From assembly GCF_011378715.1 (NCBI RefSeq), contig NZ_WTKU01000009.1, positions 94,112-158,111 on the forward strand: a stretch of DNA of 64,000 nt. The letters run 5' to 3'. Source of the DNA: Psychromonas sp. SA13A. Lineage in GTDB: Bacteria; Pseudomonadota; Gammaproteobacteria; Enterobacterales; Psychromonadaceae. Below are positions 8,471 through 17,163 of the stretch, one piece after another. The first letter of the stretch is position 1; every line of letters begins with the position of its first letter. The translations under genes and the position numbers were made by a program. The notes beneath the pieces are model-generated. The model was not told the origin of the DNA, did not search any database, and saw only the letters and a program-made list of their open reading frames with translations.

Positions 8471-8789
8471 CGTAACTCCTTTTTAGGCTTATACAGCACG
8501 ATTAAGTAGAATAATTCCAGATTTTGCCAGAAATACGGAATATGTTAATTTGTTAAAAATTCTTTCAACGATACGTTGCTGCAACTATAAATCAAACAAT
8601 TAAAGTGACCAATAGACAAAAGTCAAATATTAATCATGTTGATATATAGAATAATTTGGTATTAACAACGGAAAGGCAAAATAACGTTAATTTATTTAGC
8701 GTTAACCTAGTTTTAAGCGCCTGTTATTCGACAAGCAATGCGGCTACATCAATTTCCCATTTTTTTCTGAATCAATCACTGCCTTTAGC
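8471..8789. other. Non-coding stretch with a cassette-gene tail
   Basis: On the minus strand, 8721-8762 reads RKKWEIDVAALLVE and a TAA stop embedded in TAACAGGCGCTTAAAAC, again like the start of an attC site. The gene body is missing, apparently cut off by repeat R2. The remainder (8471-8700) is AT-rich, probably with the promoter of the lipoprotein gene; no other gene was seen. Confidence 0.35.
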
Positions 8790-9080
8790 AAGGTAAGGCA
8801 GCGAATTATACGACAGTATTGTGTTATGAACAGGCGTTGCTAGTTCAGATCGCCACAGGGATGTGGCGTATGAACGGTGTGTTAAGAAGGCAGTTATTGA
8901 TTCAGATTAAAAAAACGATATGGGCGAGTTTCTTTTGGTTCTGTTTTCTTTGTTCGTATAAAGAATCTTGCTTATTCAGACTGCGAAACAATGTTTCGGT
9001 TCTTCTAACGCTATACGCCGACAGGGCGGAACACTAAATTACAATTATTCATTAAGCTAAGTTGAGCGAAGACGAATTTT
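8790..9080 (+). repeat. Dispersed long repeat, copy R2 (most diverged)
   Basis: Aligns with R1 over AACAGGCGTTGCT, the stretch around GGGATGTGGCGTATGAAC, GTGTTAAGAAGGCA, a diverged hairpin near 8934-8970, the block CGCCGACAGGGCG (9018-9030) and the end block TGAGCGAAGACGAA. A short open frame inside it is a by-product of the repeat. Confidence 0.7.
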
Positions 9081-9133
9081 GATGCTAATTAAATAGGACT
9101 TCAATTTGAAAAAGCACTCGTTGTGGCGACAAA

Positions 9134-9166
9134 AAAAAGGCCATCTATATTTCTATAGACAGCCCA
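9134..9166 (-). terminator. Rho-independent terminator of ribB
   Basis: GGCCATCTATA pairs with TATAGACAGCC; on the minus strand the hairpin is followed by eight T. It lies about 65 bases past the ribB stop. Its flank GGCGACAAAAAAAAGGCC is nearly the same as at the terminator at 10891-10932. Confidence 0.8.
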
Positions 9167-9228
9167 CTAATTCATCACCTATTTCAACTTTAGACGTTTT
9201 AGCTAACCAAACCTGAGCTAATCCAAAA

Positions 9229-9876
9229 CTAGGCTACCTGTTCTGCTTGAAGATAATTCACTAAATCATCAATACTCATTACTGGAATATCATGCTGTTG
9301 CGCAAACTTCACCACTTCTGGTAAACGAGCCATTGAGCCATCTTCATTGCTTAACTCACAAATCACACCTGCGGGAGCAAACCCTGCTAATGTTGCTAAA
9401 TCAACTGCAGCTTCCGTATGTCCTCTTCGTACTAATACACCACCAGCCACTGCTTGTAGCGGGAAAACATGACCTGGTCGAGATAGGTCATCAGCTGTTG
9501 CATTGGGTGCGACTGCCGCTTTAATAGTAGTTACACGGTCTGCAGCTGAAACGCCTGTTGTCACACCATGCTTTGCTTCAATACTGACAGTATAAGCGGT
9601 GGTATTTTGGCTAGTGTTATTGCTGACCATTTGTGGAAGTTGAAGCTTTTGAGTGGTTTTTGTAGGTAAGCACAAACAAACTATGCCACTGCCTTCACGG
9701 ATCATCATGGCCATTTGTGGGGTTGTTAATGTTTCAGCAGCAAAAATAAAGTCACCTTCATTTTCCCTGTCTTCATCATCTACAACTAACACACCTGAAC
9801 CGTTTTGGATTGATTGAATGGCATTTAATACACGAGAATGTGCATCACCGAATAAACTTAATAGAGACTGACTCAT
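9229..9876 (-). CDS. ribB: 3,4-dihydroxy-2-butanone 4-phosphate synthase
   Basis: RibB converts ribulose 5-phosphate to dihydroxybutanone phosphate and formate in riboflavin synthesis, in the cytoplasm with Mg2+. At 215 residues it is the stand-alone form without a GTP cyclohydrolase II domain. Characteristic motifs are [18 protein letters not shown] (substrate and metal acids), DRVTTIKAA, the loop SRPGHVFPL and [11 protein letters not shown]. It is preceded by an FMN riboswitch in the leader, so expression should fall when FMN is plentiful. It is a single-gene unit with its own terminator. Confidence 0.96.
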   Translation of the reverse strand: MSQSLLSLFGDAHSRVLNAIQSIQNGSGVLVVDDEDRENEGDFIFAAETLTTPQMAMMIREGSGIVCLCLPTKTTQKLQLPQMVSNNTSQNTTAYTVSIEAKHGVTTGVSAADRVTTIKAAVAPNATADDLSRPGHVFPLQAVAGGVLVRRGHTEAAVDLATLAGFAPAGVICELSNEDGSMARLPEVVKFAQQHDIPVMSIDDLVNYLQAEQVA

Positions 9877-9973
9877 GGTATTTTCCTTTGAATAGTTACC
9901 AGAATCAGGGCATTGAGAATCACATCATCCAATTATTAGATGATGCAAATTAGCACTACACATGCAGCACTTT

Positions 9974-10130
9974 GGTTTCTCTTTCATCCGGACTTTAACC
10001 GTCGGCTCTGGAATTAAACCAGATCTGCTGACCTTTATTGCTACTATTACTACGTTAAATAATCAATAAAGCGCTCGCGGGCTCACCTATTAGGTTTACC
10101 GCCGGTGGGGAATTTCGCCCCGCCCTGAGA
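9974..10130 (-). promoter_or_regulatory. FMN riboswitch (RFN element) in the ribB leader
   Basis: Read on the minus strand the conserved elements appear in order: CAGGGCGGGGCGAAATTCCC, CACCGGCGGTAAACC, GAGCCCGCGAGCGC, a variable arm, AGCAGATCTGGT, and CCGACGGTTAAAGTCCGGATG ending GAGAAACC. These are the hallmark segments of the RFN aptamer. It sits about 100 bases before the ribB start. Control of translation initiation is likely, as for other ribB leaders. Confidence 0.96.
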
Positions 10131-10246
10131 ATTGCTAAGTTAAATTAGCGTGCGGATTTTAACCCTTACTCAATGAGGAAGATAGTTGAAAAAGAAGATA
10201 GTTGGATAAATTAAGGTAAGACGAAACTCAATGCTGCTAAAATTCC

Positions 10247-10491
10247 TCACCGTTGAGTTTCCCCAAGCAATTAATTCATTTTAGTAAAACCAAACAGGAT
10301 GTTTGGGTTAGTTGAGGCTAGTGCATGGATACACTTTCGAAACAGTGCGTTTTAAAATGATTACTTGATTGGGATTAAAAAGCGATTCGGTGCCAGCTCT
10401 CTTTGAGTTATTTATAGGTACAGGTTCTCTACTGTTCTAGAGAAATTAAAGCTAATAAATAGTAAGCCGCATCGATGAGCACAGACGAACC
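10247..10491 (+). repeat. Dispersed long repeat, copy R3
   Basis: Begins ACCGTTGAGTTTCCCCAAGCA, then the palindrome CCAAACAGGATGTTTGG, GTTGAGGCTAGTGCATGGA, GCGATTCGGTGCCAG, and ends GATGAGCACAGACGAA. It is a direct repeat of R4, which starts about 267 bases later. It lacks the ACAGGGCG hairpin block of R1 and R4, so it is internally deleted. Confidence 0.8.
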
Positions 10492-10513
10492 AATACTCAT
10501 AATGGCAGCAACT

Positions 10514-10844
10514 TCCACCGTTGAGATTTCCCAAGCAATTGACTTATTTTAGTAAACCCAAACAGGATGTTTGGATTAGTTGAGGCTAGTGCATGGAGCG
10601 ATTTATGCGACAGCATAGTTATATGAGCGGGCTAAGCTCTGCGTGCCCTTTGCCGTTATTAGCTCAGTGTAGAAGACATCATATAAACGGTACGTTTAAA
10701 ATGCGTTGATTGTTTGGATAAGAAAGCGATTCGGTGCCAGTCTTTTTGCCTACTTTGTTCTTCTGGTAAGAAAAAGTAGAGTCGCCGACAGGGCGAAACC
10801 AAAGTTAATAAATATCAAACAGCCTCAATGAGCGTAGACGAATC
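10514..10844 (+). repeat. Dispersed long repeat, copy R4 (fullest copy)
   Basis: Runs ACCGTTGAGATTTCCCAAGC, CCAAACAGGATGTTTGG, GTTGAGGCTAGTGCATGGA, an insertion of about 80 bases, GCGATTCGGTGCCAG, a hairpin around CTTCTGGTAAGAA, GTCGCCGACAGGGCGAA and AATGAGCGTAGACGAATC. At 331 bases it is the longest copy in the window. Confidence 0.85.
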
Positions 10845-10890
10845 TTACTTTACTAAAATACAAACTAAATCCAAAAACACCAGTTGTTGC

Positions 10891-10932
10891 GACAACAAAA
10901 AAAGGCCGCCTATATCACTATAGGCGGCCTTC
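10891..10932 (-). terminator. Rho-independent terminator of the polysaccharide lyase gene
   Basis: AAGGCCGCCTATA pairs with TATAGGCGGCCTT around a 4-5 base loop, followed on the minus strand by a T run. It is a very strong hairpin about 60 bases past the lyase stop. Confidence 0.9.
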
Positions 10933-10991
10933 TTAACTTTTTACTAAGTAAGTATGAACTACAAACTTAACGTATGTATTAACTACAAAAC

Positions 10992-13070
10992 TTAAAGTTC
11001 GATAGTCACTACTTCGCCATCAATTGTTAGCTCTAATGTATTACCCACTAATTTATAGCTAACATCCGTTTTAGGGCCATTGATTTTACTTGGCACTAAC
11101 AGCGTTAAAATATTATGCTCTTTCTTCGCTTTAAATTTAGCTTCAACATGGCGGTGAACTTCAAGGTCTGCAAATTCAGAAGGGTCAACTTCTCCAAAGC
11201 CTTCAACGTTTTCAATGGATAAAAGATCATTCTTACTCTCATTGATAAATGACACGTCTAATAGCGCATTGTCACCGATGATTTGGAATGAGTCTTGAGC
11301 CGTTTCTGTTTTGAATGTTGTGTGTAATAACCAAGTCAGATCTTGCTCTGTTTTTAACGTCGCGGTATCACGCATTACAAAGACTTTACCTTTAGCAAAC
11401 CAAATTTTACGTTTGTAAGATTCTAAATCAGGGTTATGGAATTGGTACGATGTTGATGCATCGCCTTCCACAAATAATACGTCAGATTCTGTATCGTAAT
11501 CACTGATTTTTCCGCCTGCTTCAACACAGTAACGATCTTGGTGAACACCTTCAAACTTAGTGGTGGTGTTTTCTGCGTACTGACCTTTACCACCAAATAG
11601 CGGTAAGTTTTTAGAAAAGGTACGACGACGCCATTTGATATGCATATCCACACCAAAACCACCGTAATAACCTGTGATTGCGGCTAAAGTATCGCCAAAG
11701 GCATGTAATGTGTAAGCATTTTGGTCACCGTGTGAATGGCTGATAGAGCCAAATGGACTACATTTATAAACCATGTGAATATGCTCTTCACGGTTGGTCA
11801 TATTACTGTGAAATGCTGCCCAGCCAGTGGTTGGGAATACTTTAAGTAATGGTTTGTCTGAAGGTTTAACCTCAGGCATGTCATTCCATAGGTAATCAAA
11901 ACGTAGGTCATCGTAACCAAAATCCCACCAACCAAAGTTGTAGAATTTAGTATGTGCTTCAGTATCACGCGCTTTTAATTGGTTGTAGTACCAGATGTAC
12001 TCAGGTTTATTGTTAACACCGGCAAAATGTTTGATGTTGTAAGCAAGTTTAAGGCCTGGGAAATCGCCAATACTTGATTGGTCACAAAAGCTTGCTCGTT
12101 TTGAGTGAACAGGCATGCAATACAACGGGAAATCACCGGTATTTTTATAGAACTCTTTATTAAACATATTGATAGAGGTGTAGCTTTTCAGTAAATCAAA
12201 AGACTCACCGAGGAATGCCATTTGCGTGTTCCAGTAATCAGGGCCTTCTGCCCATGCGCCATCTTTGCCGCCCCATGGTGGGTAATGCACTGCGTAATAT
12301 TCAATACCGTATTCAATATACTCGCGCGCTTTAGGGTATTCATTGTAAAGTGCAATACAAGTAGGAATAACTGCTGAGCTAATACTACGCACACCGTGAC
12401 TGTTTAGCGGGTTCGCCAATAGGTCAACGGTCACTTTGAGGTGATGCATGATCTCTTCTAAACGCACAATTAATGCGGCTTTTACAATTTCACGCTCTTC
12501 TTCTGAGAAGTAAGCGTGCAGCCAGTCATAACCCCAAGCCATTGCTGCGATAACACGGAATGCCGCTTCATCGTTATAACCGCGAGACGTTACACCTTCA
12601 GGGTCGTAAGAAGCTAATTGTAATGTCCACGCTTTTGCTTTTGCGATCATCGCTTGGTCTTCTAACACTACACCAGCAATTGAAAGGTTGCGGGTTGCAT
12701 TGAAGGCTTCTTGACAGCTAACGTACATTTGACGCCAGTAAGGACGCCATAAAGAGGCCTTGCCTACGGTTTCTTCCGGATAAGCTTTTGGCTCTGAGTA
12801 GGGAGTTGTTTCTAGGAACTTGTTTGTTGAGTTATTCAGAAATGCATCAAATTTACAGTAACCTGCGTCATTTTTAAGTTTAGTTCTGAATGCTGGAAGG
12901 TCTTTGCTTTGAACTAATAGACGAGGATGCTCAACACTTAAATTATCAAGAAAAGACAGGTCAATATCTGCTTTTTGAACTTGAACTGGCATTACATCAA
13001 GTAGATTGCCAGCAGACTTGTCATTCTCTAGTTTGATCGCTTTTATTGCATCAAAAGACTTGTTAGACAT
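10992..13070 (-). CDS. Heparinase II/III-like polysaccharide lyase, probable oligo-alginate lyase
   Basis: A 692-residue protein with the two-part architecture of DUF4962 plus heparinase II/III (PL15/PL17-type exolyases). The N-terminal alpha/alpha toroid spans about residues 45-400, with NSHG (223-226) and EGPDYW (275-280). The C-terminal beta-sandwich carries the SHSHGD block (444-449). Asn/His/Tyr/His residues of this kind do the beta-elimination in the family. There is no signal peptide, so it acts in the cytoplasm on imported oligosaccharides, releasing unsaturated monosaccharides. Alginate is the likely substrate, but heparin-like or other uronates cannot be excluded. No transporter or KDG-pathway gene lies beside it. 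It is flanked by repeats R3 and R4 downstream. Confidence 0.8.
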   Translation of the reverse strand: MSNKSFDAIKAIKLENDKSAGNLLDVMPVQVQKADIDLSFLDNLSVEHPRLLVQSKDLPAFRTKLKNDAGYCKFDAFLNNSTNKFLETTPYSEPKAYPEETVGKASLWRPYWRQMYVSCQEAFNATRNLSIAGVVLEDQAMIAKAKAWTLQLASYDPEGVTSRGYNDEAAFRVIAAMAWGYDWLHAYFSEEEREIVKAALIVRLEEIMHHLKVTVDLLANPLNSHGVRSISSAVIPTCIALYNEYPKAREYIEYGIEYYAVHYPPWGGKDGAWAEGPDYWNTQMAFLGESFDLLKSYTSINMFNKEFYKNTGDFPLYCMPVHSKRASFCDQSSIGDFPGLKLAYNIKHFAGVNNKPEYIWYYNQLKARDTEAHTKFYNFGWWDFGYDDLRFDYLWNDMPEVKPSDKPLLKVFPTTGWAAFHSNMTNREEHIHMVYKCSPFGSISHSHGDQNAYTLHAFGDTLAAITGYYGGFGVDMHIKWRRRTFSKNLPLFGGKGQYAENTTTKFEGVHQDRYCVEAGGKISDYDTESDVLFVEGDASTSYQFHNPDLESYKRKIWFAKGKVFVMRDTATLKTEQDLTWLLHTTFKTETAQDSFQIIGDNALLDVSFINESKNDLLSIENVEGFGEVDPSEFADLEVHRHVEAKFKAKKEHNILTLLVPSKINGPKTDVSYKLVGNTLELTIDGEVVTIEL

Positions 13071-13454
13071 TTAATACCTCTAATTTATAAAATTAATAAA
13101 TCTATGTAATAGCCTCGTTCAATGTCACTTATTTATTGTGTTGAGCAAGGTATGTTAAATAATGCCAATGCTTTTAAGTCGCTTTATTATCTCGCAGGTT
13201 AATCGCGTTGGGGTAAAATATTGAGCTGAAATAAGGTAAATCATTCATTTGTAATGATTTCACCGTTTTATCACTCATTCGTATTGGTTGTATTGCAAGT
13301 GTGAGAGTTATTCAACACTTCATAGTCTGTATTTTATATCATTTGTATTACTTAATTACAATATGACCAGGGTGGCAAGGTGTTAATTTTAGGGCTAGCT
13401 CACAAGCTATAAAAGTCATTTAACAGGTTGAGTGCTGATTAAAGGGGAGTCGGC
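13071..13454. other. Non-coding upstream region of the lyase gene
   Basis: An AT-rich region holding the lyase promoter. A loose dyad with TCACTTATTTATTGTG lies near 13126, but no clear operator was recognised. No gene was seen. Confidence 0.4.
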
Positions 13455-13484
13455 AATAAAAAAGCGACGGGATAAGCGTCGCTT
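13455..13484 (-). terminator. Rho-independent terminator downstream of the DUF3461 gene
   Basis: AGCGACG (13463-13469) pairs with CGTCGCT (13477-13483), and on the minus strand a T run follows. It lies about 240 bases past the gene, beyond the palindromic repeat, so the repeat may be transcribed with the gene. Confidence 0.75.
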
Positions 13485-13538
13485 GTGGTTTTTAGCGTTA
13501 AGACTGTGTAGCAATAAAATGTTACTTTGTTATTTTGC

Positions 13539-13714
13539 AACTACTCAGGCCGTTGCTATTTAAGCCTATTTCTTCGTTGAAAAATGCTCATTTAAACCAC
13601 TAAACTGCGCTTTTTCGCCTTGAACTAAGCATATATAGCTTAGCCCTGAGCATTTACGTTTTTATTTTGGTAAAAAGCACTCAGTTTTAATGGGCTGAGT
13701 AGTTACGTTATTTT
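13539..13714. repeat. Palindromic dispersed element, copy P1
   Basis: The element is bounded by inverted ends GCAACTACTCAGGCC and GGGCTGAGTAGTTACG. Its core (13583-13655, minus strand) reads AATGCTCAGGGCTAAGC, GGCGAAAAAGCGCAGTTTAG and GTTTAAATGAGCA. The core matches a second copy at 28024-28135. No coding capacity. It has the look of a miniature, non-autonomous element. Confidence 0.7.
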
Positions 13715-13724
13715 TACGTAAGGT

Positions 13725-14102
13725 TTATAGCTTTTCTATTTTTTTCTCAATCTCTGATATTTTGCTATCTACCACTAATTGTAAATGTTTTAAATCCGAC
13801 AAAATTTGTTGTTTAAGTTCTTTCTCTGAACTCTCTTGTAGGCTAAGGCTATCTAGCTCTTGAATAATTTTATGTAATGTTGGATTGATTTCAGATAAGT
13901 CAGTAAACCTTTCAGTATTCTGGCCTCCACTCACTCTTTTAACTTGGCGCTGAAATTTAAATTTACTGCTTCGACCGATTAACATGCCGCTATGTTTACG
14001 GAAATATACTTTTAAAATATCTTTTTCACCTTCCTGACGTAATGAATAGCGTTTGATATTTTCTGGATTACGGATGCCGACATCTTTAAGATTTGGGTAC
14101 AT
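13725..14102 (-). CDS. DUF3461 family protein
   Basis: A 125-residue cytoplasmic protein opening with MYPNLKDVGI and PENIKRYSLRQEGEKDILKVYF, the signature of DUF3461. The second half is charged and helical (about 75-125), likely a coiled coil. The family is widespread in gammaproteobacteria and uncharacterised. AAAGGAG precedes the ATG at 7 bases. It is a single gene; a palindromic repeat and terminator follow. Confidence 0.85.
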   Translation of the reverse strand: MYPNLKDVGIRNPENIKRYSLRQEGEKDILKVYFRKHSGMLIGRSSKFKFQRQVKRVSGGQNTERFTDLSEINPTLHKIIQELDSLSLQESSEKELKQQILSDLKHLQLVVDSKISEIEKKIEKL

Positions 14103-14409
14103 TTTTTCTCCTTTCAGTCTAATGCTAATGTTAATAGTATTTAAAATATTATGACTTTCAGTGTGGACTATCGAAAAAAAAGATCAATTCATATTATCTC
14201 TAATTGTTTAGTTATCCCGATCCAAGTCAATTTATAACTTTTACTATTGGTTTTAGGTTTTATGCTTGAAAGTTATTAGTAAAGTTTATTTACAGTTTGA
14301 GTCGCCAGTGAATTTAAAGATTGAGTGGACTGTGTATTTAAAGATTGAGCGGCAGTGCGAGAAAAGTATTCATTGAAGGAGGAGATTGAAAGTACTGAGA
14401 TAGATAATA
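14103..14409. other. Non-coding stretch between DUF3461 and the symporter terminator
   Basis: Contains the DUF3461 promoter region and a short direct repeat, AATTTAAAGATTGAGTGGACT against TATTTAAAGATTGAGCGGCAG (about 14310-14356). No gene was seen. Confidence 0.4.
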
Positions 14410-14445
14410 AACAGCTCCAAAATAAGGACTTATTTTGGAGCTGTT
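14410..14445 (-). terminator. Strong hairpin terminator of the alanine symporter gene
   Basis: A perfect 16-base stem, ACAGCTCCAAAATAAG against its complement, with a three-base loop. It lies about 50 bases past the symporter stop on the minus strand. It has few T after it, but the stem is long. Confidence 0.75.
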
Positions 14446-14491
14446 ATAGCTTTAGCCTTGTTATAGCCTTGTATCTGCCATAAAGGCTACT

Positions 14492-15904
14492 TTATTTTTT
14501 TACTTCCCAAACACCTGGTTCGATTTTTTTATCTAATTCAGGCAGTTTAGTGCGATCAAAAGTAGGTATTTTTCCGGCATCAAGTTGCTGGTTGTAATCT
14601 TTTGCTAATTTAATCACTTCATTTGAAAGCAATAGAATAGCAATCAAGTTGACGATTGCCATTAACCCCATTGAAACATCTGCTAAAGACCAAATAACAC
14701 TATTACTTTGCGTTGCACCAAAAAGGATCATAGCCAATACCGTAATACGTAAAACAATCAAACCGCGTGTATTTTTATGCTGTAAAAATACAAGGTTGGT
14801 TTCTGCGTAAGAGTAATTCGCAATAATAGAAGTAAAGGCAAAGAACAATAAAGCAATGGCCACAAACGAACCACCCCAATCACCTACTTGTATATCCAGC
14901 GCGCGTTGTGTTATTTCTACGCCCCCCATGCCAGTGAATGATTCTAATCCACCTGATAATAGGATGATTGATGCCGTTGCTGTACAAATGATGATGGTGT
15001 CAATAAATACACCTAACATTTGTACATAACCTTGTGATGCTGGATGTGGAGGGTAAGGAGATGCGGTTGCTGCTGCATTAGCTGCACTACCCATACCCGC
15101 TTCATTAGAGAATAAACCACGTTGTACACCGGTCATGATCATGGCACCAAAAGCACCACCTGCCGCTTCCTGCCATCCAAAAGCAGAGTCGATAATGAGA
15201 CCAATGATTGCAGGTAACTGAGTTATATTAGTCACCACAACAAACAATGCTATCAATAAGTATACAAAAGCCATCGCCGGTACAATTCTTTCAGCTACTT
15301 TAGCAATACCACGAATACCGGTAAAAATAACCGCACCAGAAATAATGGCTAAGACGATACCAACTGTTAATTTATCAAACTGAAATGATTCATGTAATGC
15401 GGCGGTGATAGAGTTTGCTTGTACAGCGTTAAAGACTAAACCAAAGGCAATAATGAGGAAAATAGCAAATAGGCTACCCATCCAACGTGCATTTAACCCT
15501 CGTTCCATATAATAAGCTGGTCCACCTCGAAAATTGCCATCTTCATCGTGCACTTTATAAGCTTGAGCGAGTGTACTTTCGGCGAAACTGGTTGCCATCC
15601 CCAATAAGGCGATCACCCACATCCAAAAAATAGCACCGGGACCACCAACAGTGATCGCGATTGCAACACCTGCTAAGTTACCTGTACCCACACGTGCGGC
15701 TAAACTGGTTGATAATGCTTGAAAAGAAGAGATACCTTCTTTGTCTGATTTACGACTGCCTTTCATGACAGTGAAGGTATGAAAGAAATGACGGAATTGG
15801 ATAAAACCTAATCGTATAGTGAAGTAAACCCCTGTACCGATCAGTAAATAAACGAGGATTTGTCCCCATAATAAACCATTGATGGCGTTAAGTAGCGTTA
15901 ACAT
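14492..15904 (-). CDS. Sodium:alanine symporter, AGCS family
   Basis: A 470-residue inner-membrane protein with about ten hydrophobic segments. The family pattern includes SSFQALSTSLAARVGTGNLAG near residue 60, GGPGAIFWMW, the FRGGPAYYMERG loop and QRGLFSNEAGMGSAANAAA. AGCS proteins take up alanine or glycine with Na+, which suits a marine cell. It is monocistronic, divergent from the DUF5610 gene, with its own terminator. Substrate choice among small neutral amino acids is not decided. Confidence 0.92.
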   Translation of the reverse strand: MLTLLNAINGLLWGQILVYLLIGTGVYFTIRLGFIQFRHFFHTFTVMKGSRKSDKEGISSFQALSTSLAARVGTGNLAGVAIAITVGGPGAIFWMWVIALLGMATSFAESTLAQAYKVHDEDGNFRGGPAYYMERGLNARWMGSLFAIFLIIAFGLVFNAVQANSITAALHESFQFDKLTVGIVLAIISGAVIFTGIRGIAKVAERIVPAMAFVYLLIALFVVVTNITQLPAIIGLIIDSAFGWQEAAGGAFGAMIMTGVQRGLFSNEAGMGSAANAAATASPYPPHPASQGYVQMLGVFIDTIIICTATASIILLSGGLESFTGMGGVEITQRALDIQVGDWGGSFVAIALLFFAFTSIIANYSYAETNLVFLQHKNTRGLIVLRITVLAMILFGATQSNSVIWSLADVSMGLMAIVNLIAILLLSNEVIKLAKDYNQQLDAGKIPTFDRTKLPELDKKIEPGVWEVKK

Positions 15905-16115
15905 AAAGATACCTTTTTAATAGATTGCGCCGATCCTTTTAAATAATTAACACGCAATAGGGTGATGTATAAGGGCGGGATATTATCAAATATTAGTTTT
16001 CTTTTCTTATTTTTATGAACTGGCTTGCAGCTTTCAAAAAAATGCTTATTTTTTCTTCAGTTTTAGCGTGTTGTGCCGATAACGCTTTACATTATTTAGA
16101 TTGATGAAGGTGTCT

Positions 16116-16724
16116 ATGCAAATTAATTCGCGTCAAACTTATGTTGAAGTTGAACAAAGTGATAAAAACCCTAAAAATGAATCTGTAGCGGCTAACAATG
16201 AACCGGCTAGTACTGAAAGCTTGCAACAAATTAATAAAAAGCAGCTCAATGCAGCGATATTACAAAGTGCCATTGAGCAGTCTAATAAGACGAGTAGTAG
16301 TATCAAAGATCAACCCTTAGCCCTTGTTTTAAAAACCGCATTGCAAGGTATTAATGATGCATTAAAAGAGATTGAGCCAGCTCAATCACTGCAACAAAGT
16401 TATGAGTCTGAAGTCGACTTTAGTCCCGAGGCAACGGCAGAACGTATTGTGACTTTTAGTACTAATTTTTTTAATGCTTATCAAGAGCAACATCCAGAAT
16501 TAGATCCACAGCAGGCACGTGATACGTTTGCTGATTTAATGTTAGAAGGTGTTGAGGAAGGAATTGGCGAAGCAAAAGATATCTTAAAAGCATTGTCGGT
16601 GTTAGAGGGCGATGTTGAACAAGATATCGACCTAACCATGTCATTCATTCTAGAAGGATTTGAAAAATTTAGAAACCCTGAGCCTGCGGTAGAAAGCGAA
16701 GCTGCCGAAAGTAAGGTCGTTTAA
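16116..16724 (+). CDS. DUF5610 domain protein
   Basis: A 203-residue acidic, soluble, mostly helical protein. The first 60 residues are low-complexity (Gln, Asn, Ser). The C-terminal half has the DUF5610 pattern: SPEATAERIVTFSTNFF, YQEQHPELDPQQARDTF, then GVEEGIGEAKDIL. The function is unknown; the shape resembles flagellar or secretion accessory proteins, but that is a guess. AAGG at the right distance supports the ATG at 16116 over the TTG upstream at 16101. It is a single gene. Confidence 0.75.
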   Translation: MQINSRQTYVEVEQSDKNPKNESVAANNEPASTESLQQINKKQLNAAILQSAIEQSNKTSSSIKDQPLALVLKTALQGINDALKEIEPAQSLQQSYESEVDFSPEATAERIVTFSTNFFNAYQEQHPELDPQQARDTFADLMLEGVEEGIGEAKDILKALSVLEGDVEQDIDLTMSFILEGFEKFRNPEPAVESEAAESKVV

Positions 16725-17163
16725 GGTAAGGTAATTTAAGGTGGTGTCCGGAATTTAGATTCCAGTAACTTGATGAGTGCTGGGATTTTGCTCGCCCCTT
16801 TTAATAAGAATCTGTAAATAAGCCCCTGTAAATAATTCTGCTAGTTAGCCTATAACTAATTTATTGAGTATAGCTTTCTCATTTTCCTTCCTTTCTTCCT
16901 TACCTCCTTACCTCTCCTGAAGCCCTGTCAATCCTGGCAGGAGTATTTTTTCATTGCTTTTTAAAGAAATAATTCACAATACTTTTATCAATTAAATTAA
17001 TGTTGTCATAAAACTGTAACGTAACACGAATTTTGACTATCTACTTTCTTCTATTGCATCGAATCTGTTTATATTTCTTGCATAATATGAGTTAATATAG
17101 GGCTGTTTTTATTTATTGTTGATGTAGTCAATTGCGTTAACCTTTTTCAGATTGAGCGTATAT
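16725..17163 (+). other. Non-coding stretch with a probable terminator
   Basis: A hairpin CTCCTG (16914-16919) with CAGGAG (16938-16943), extended inward by CCTG with CAGG-type pairs and followed by ATTTTTT, is a probable terminator of the DUF5610 transcript. The CT-rich run before it (16880-16913) is unusual. The rest is AT-rich and should hold the promoter of the solute-binding protein and cyclase operon. Confidence 0.5.

Noticed and set aside
8715..8840. AGCGCCTGTT and AACAGGCGTT as the two ends of one attC site
   Set aside because: The right arm belongs to repeat R2 and has counterparts in R1, so the pair is coincidental; only the left arm may be attC-related.
8819..9037. Open frame of 72 codons on the plus strand
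   Set aside because: It coincides with dispersed repeat R2; the apparent protein is a translation of repeat DNA.
10247..10844. Insertion sequence
   Set aside because: R3 and R4 carry no transposase and no clear terminal inverted repeats or target duplication, so only a repeat call is made.
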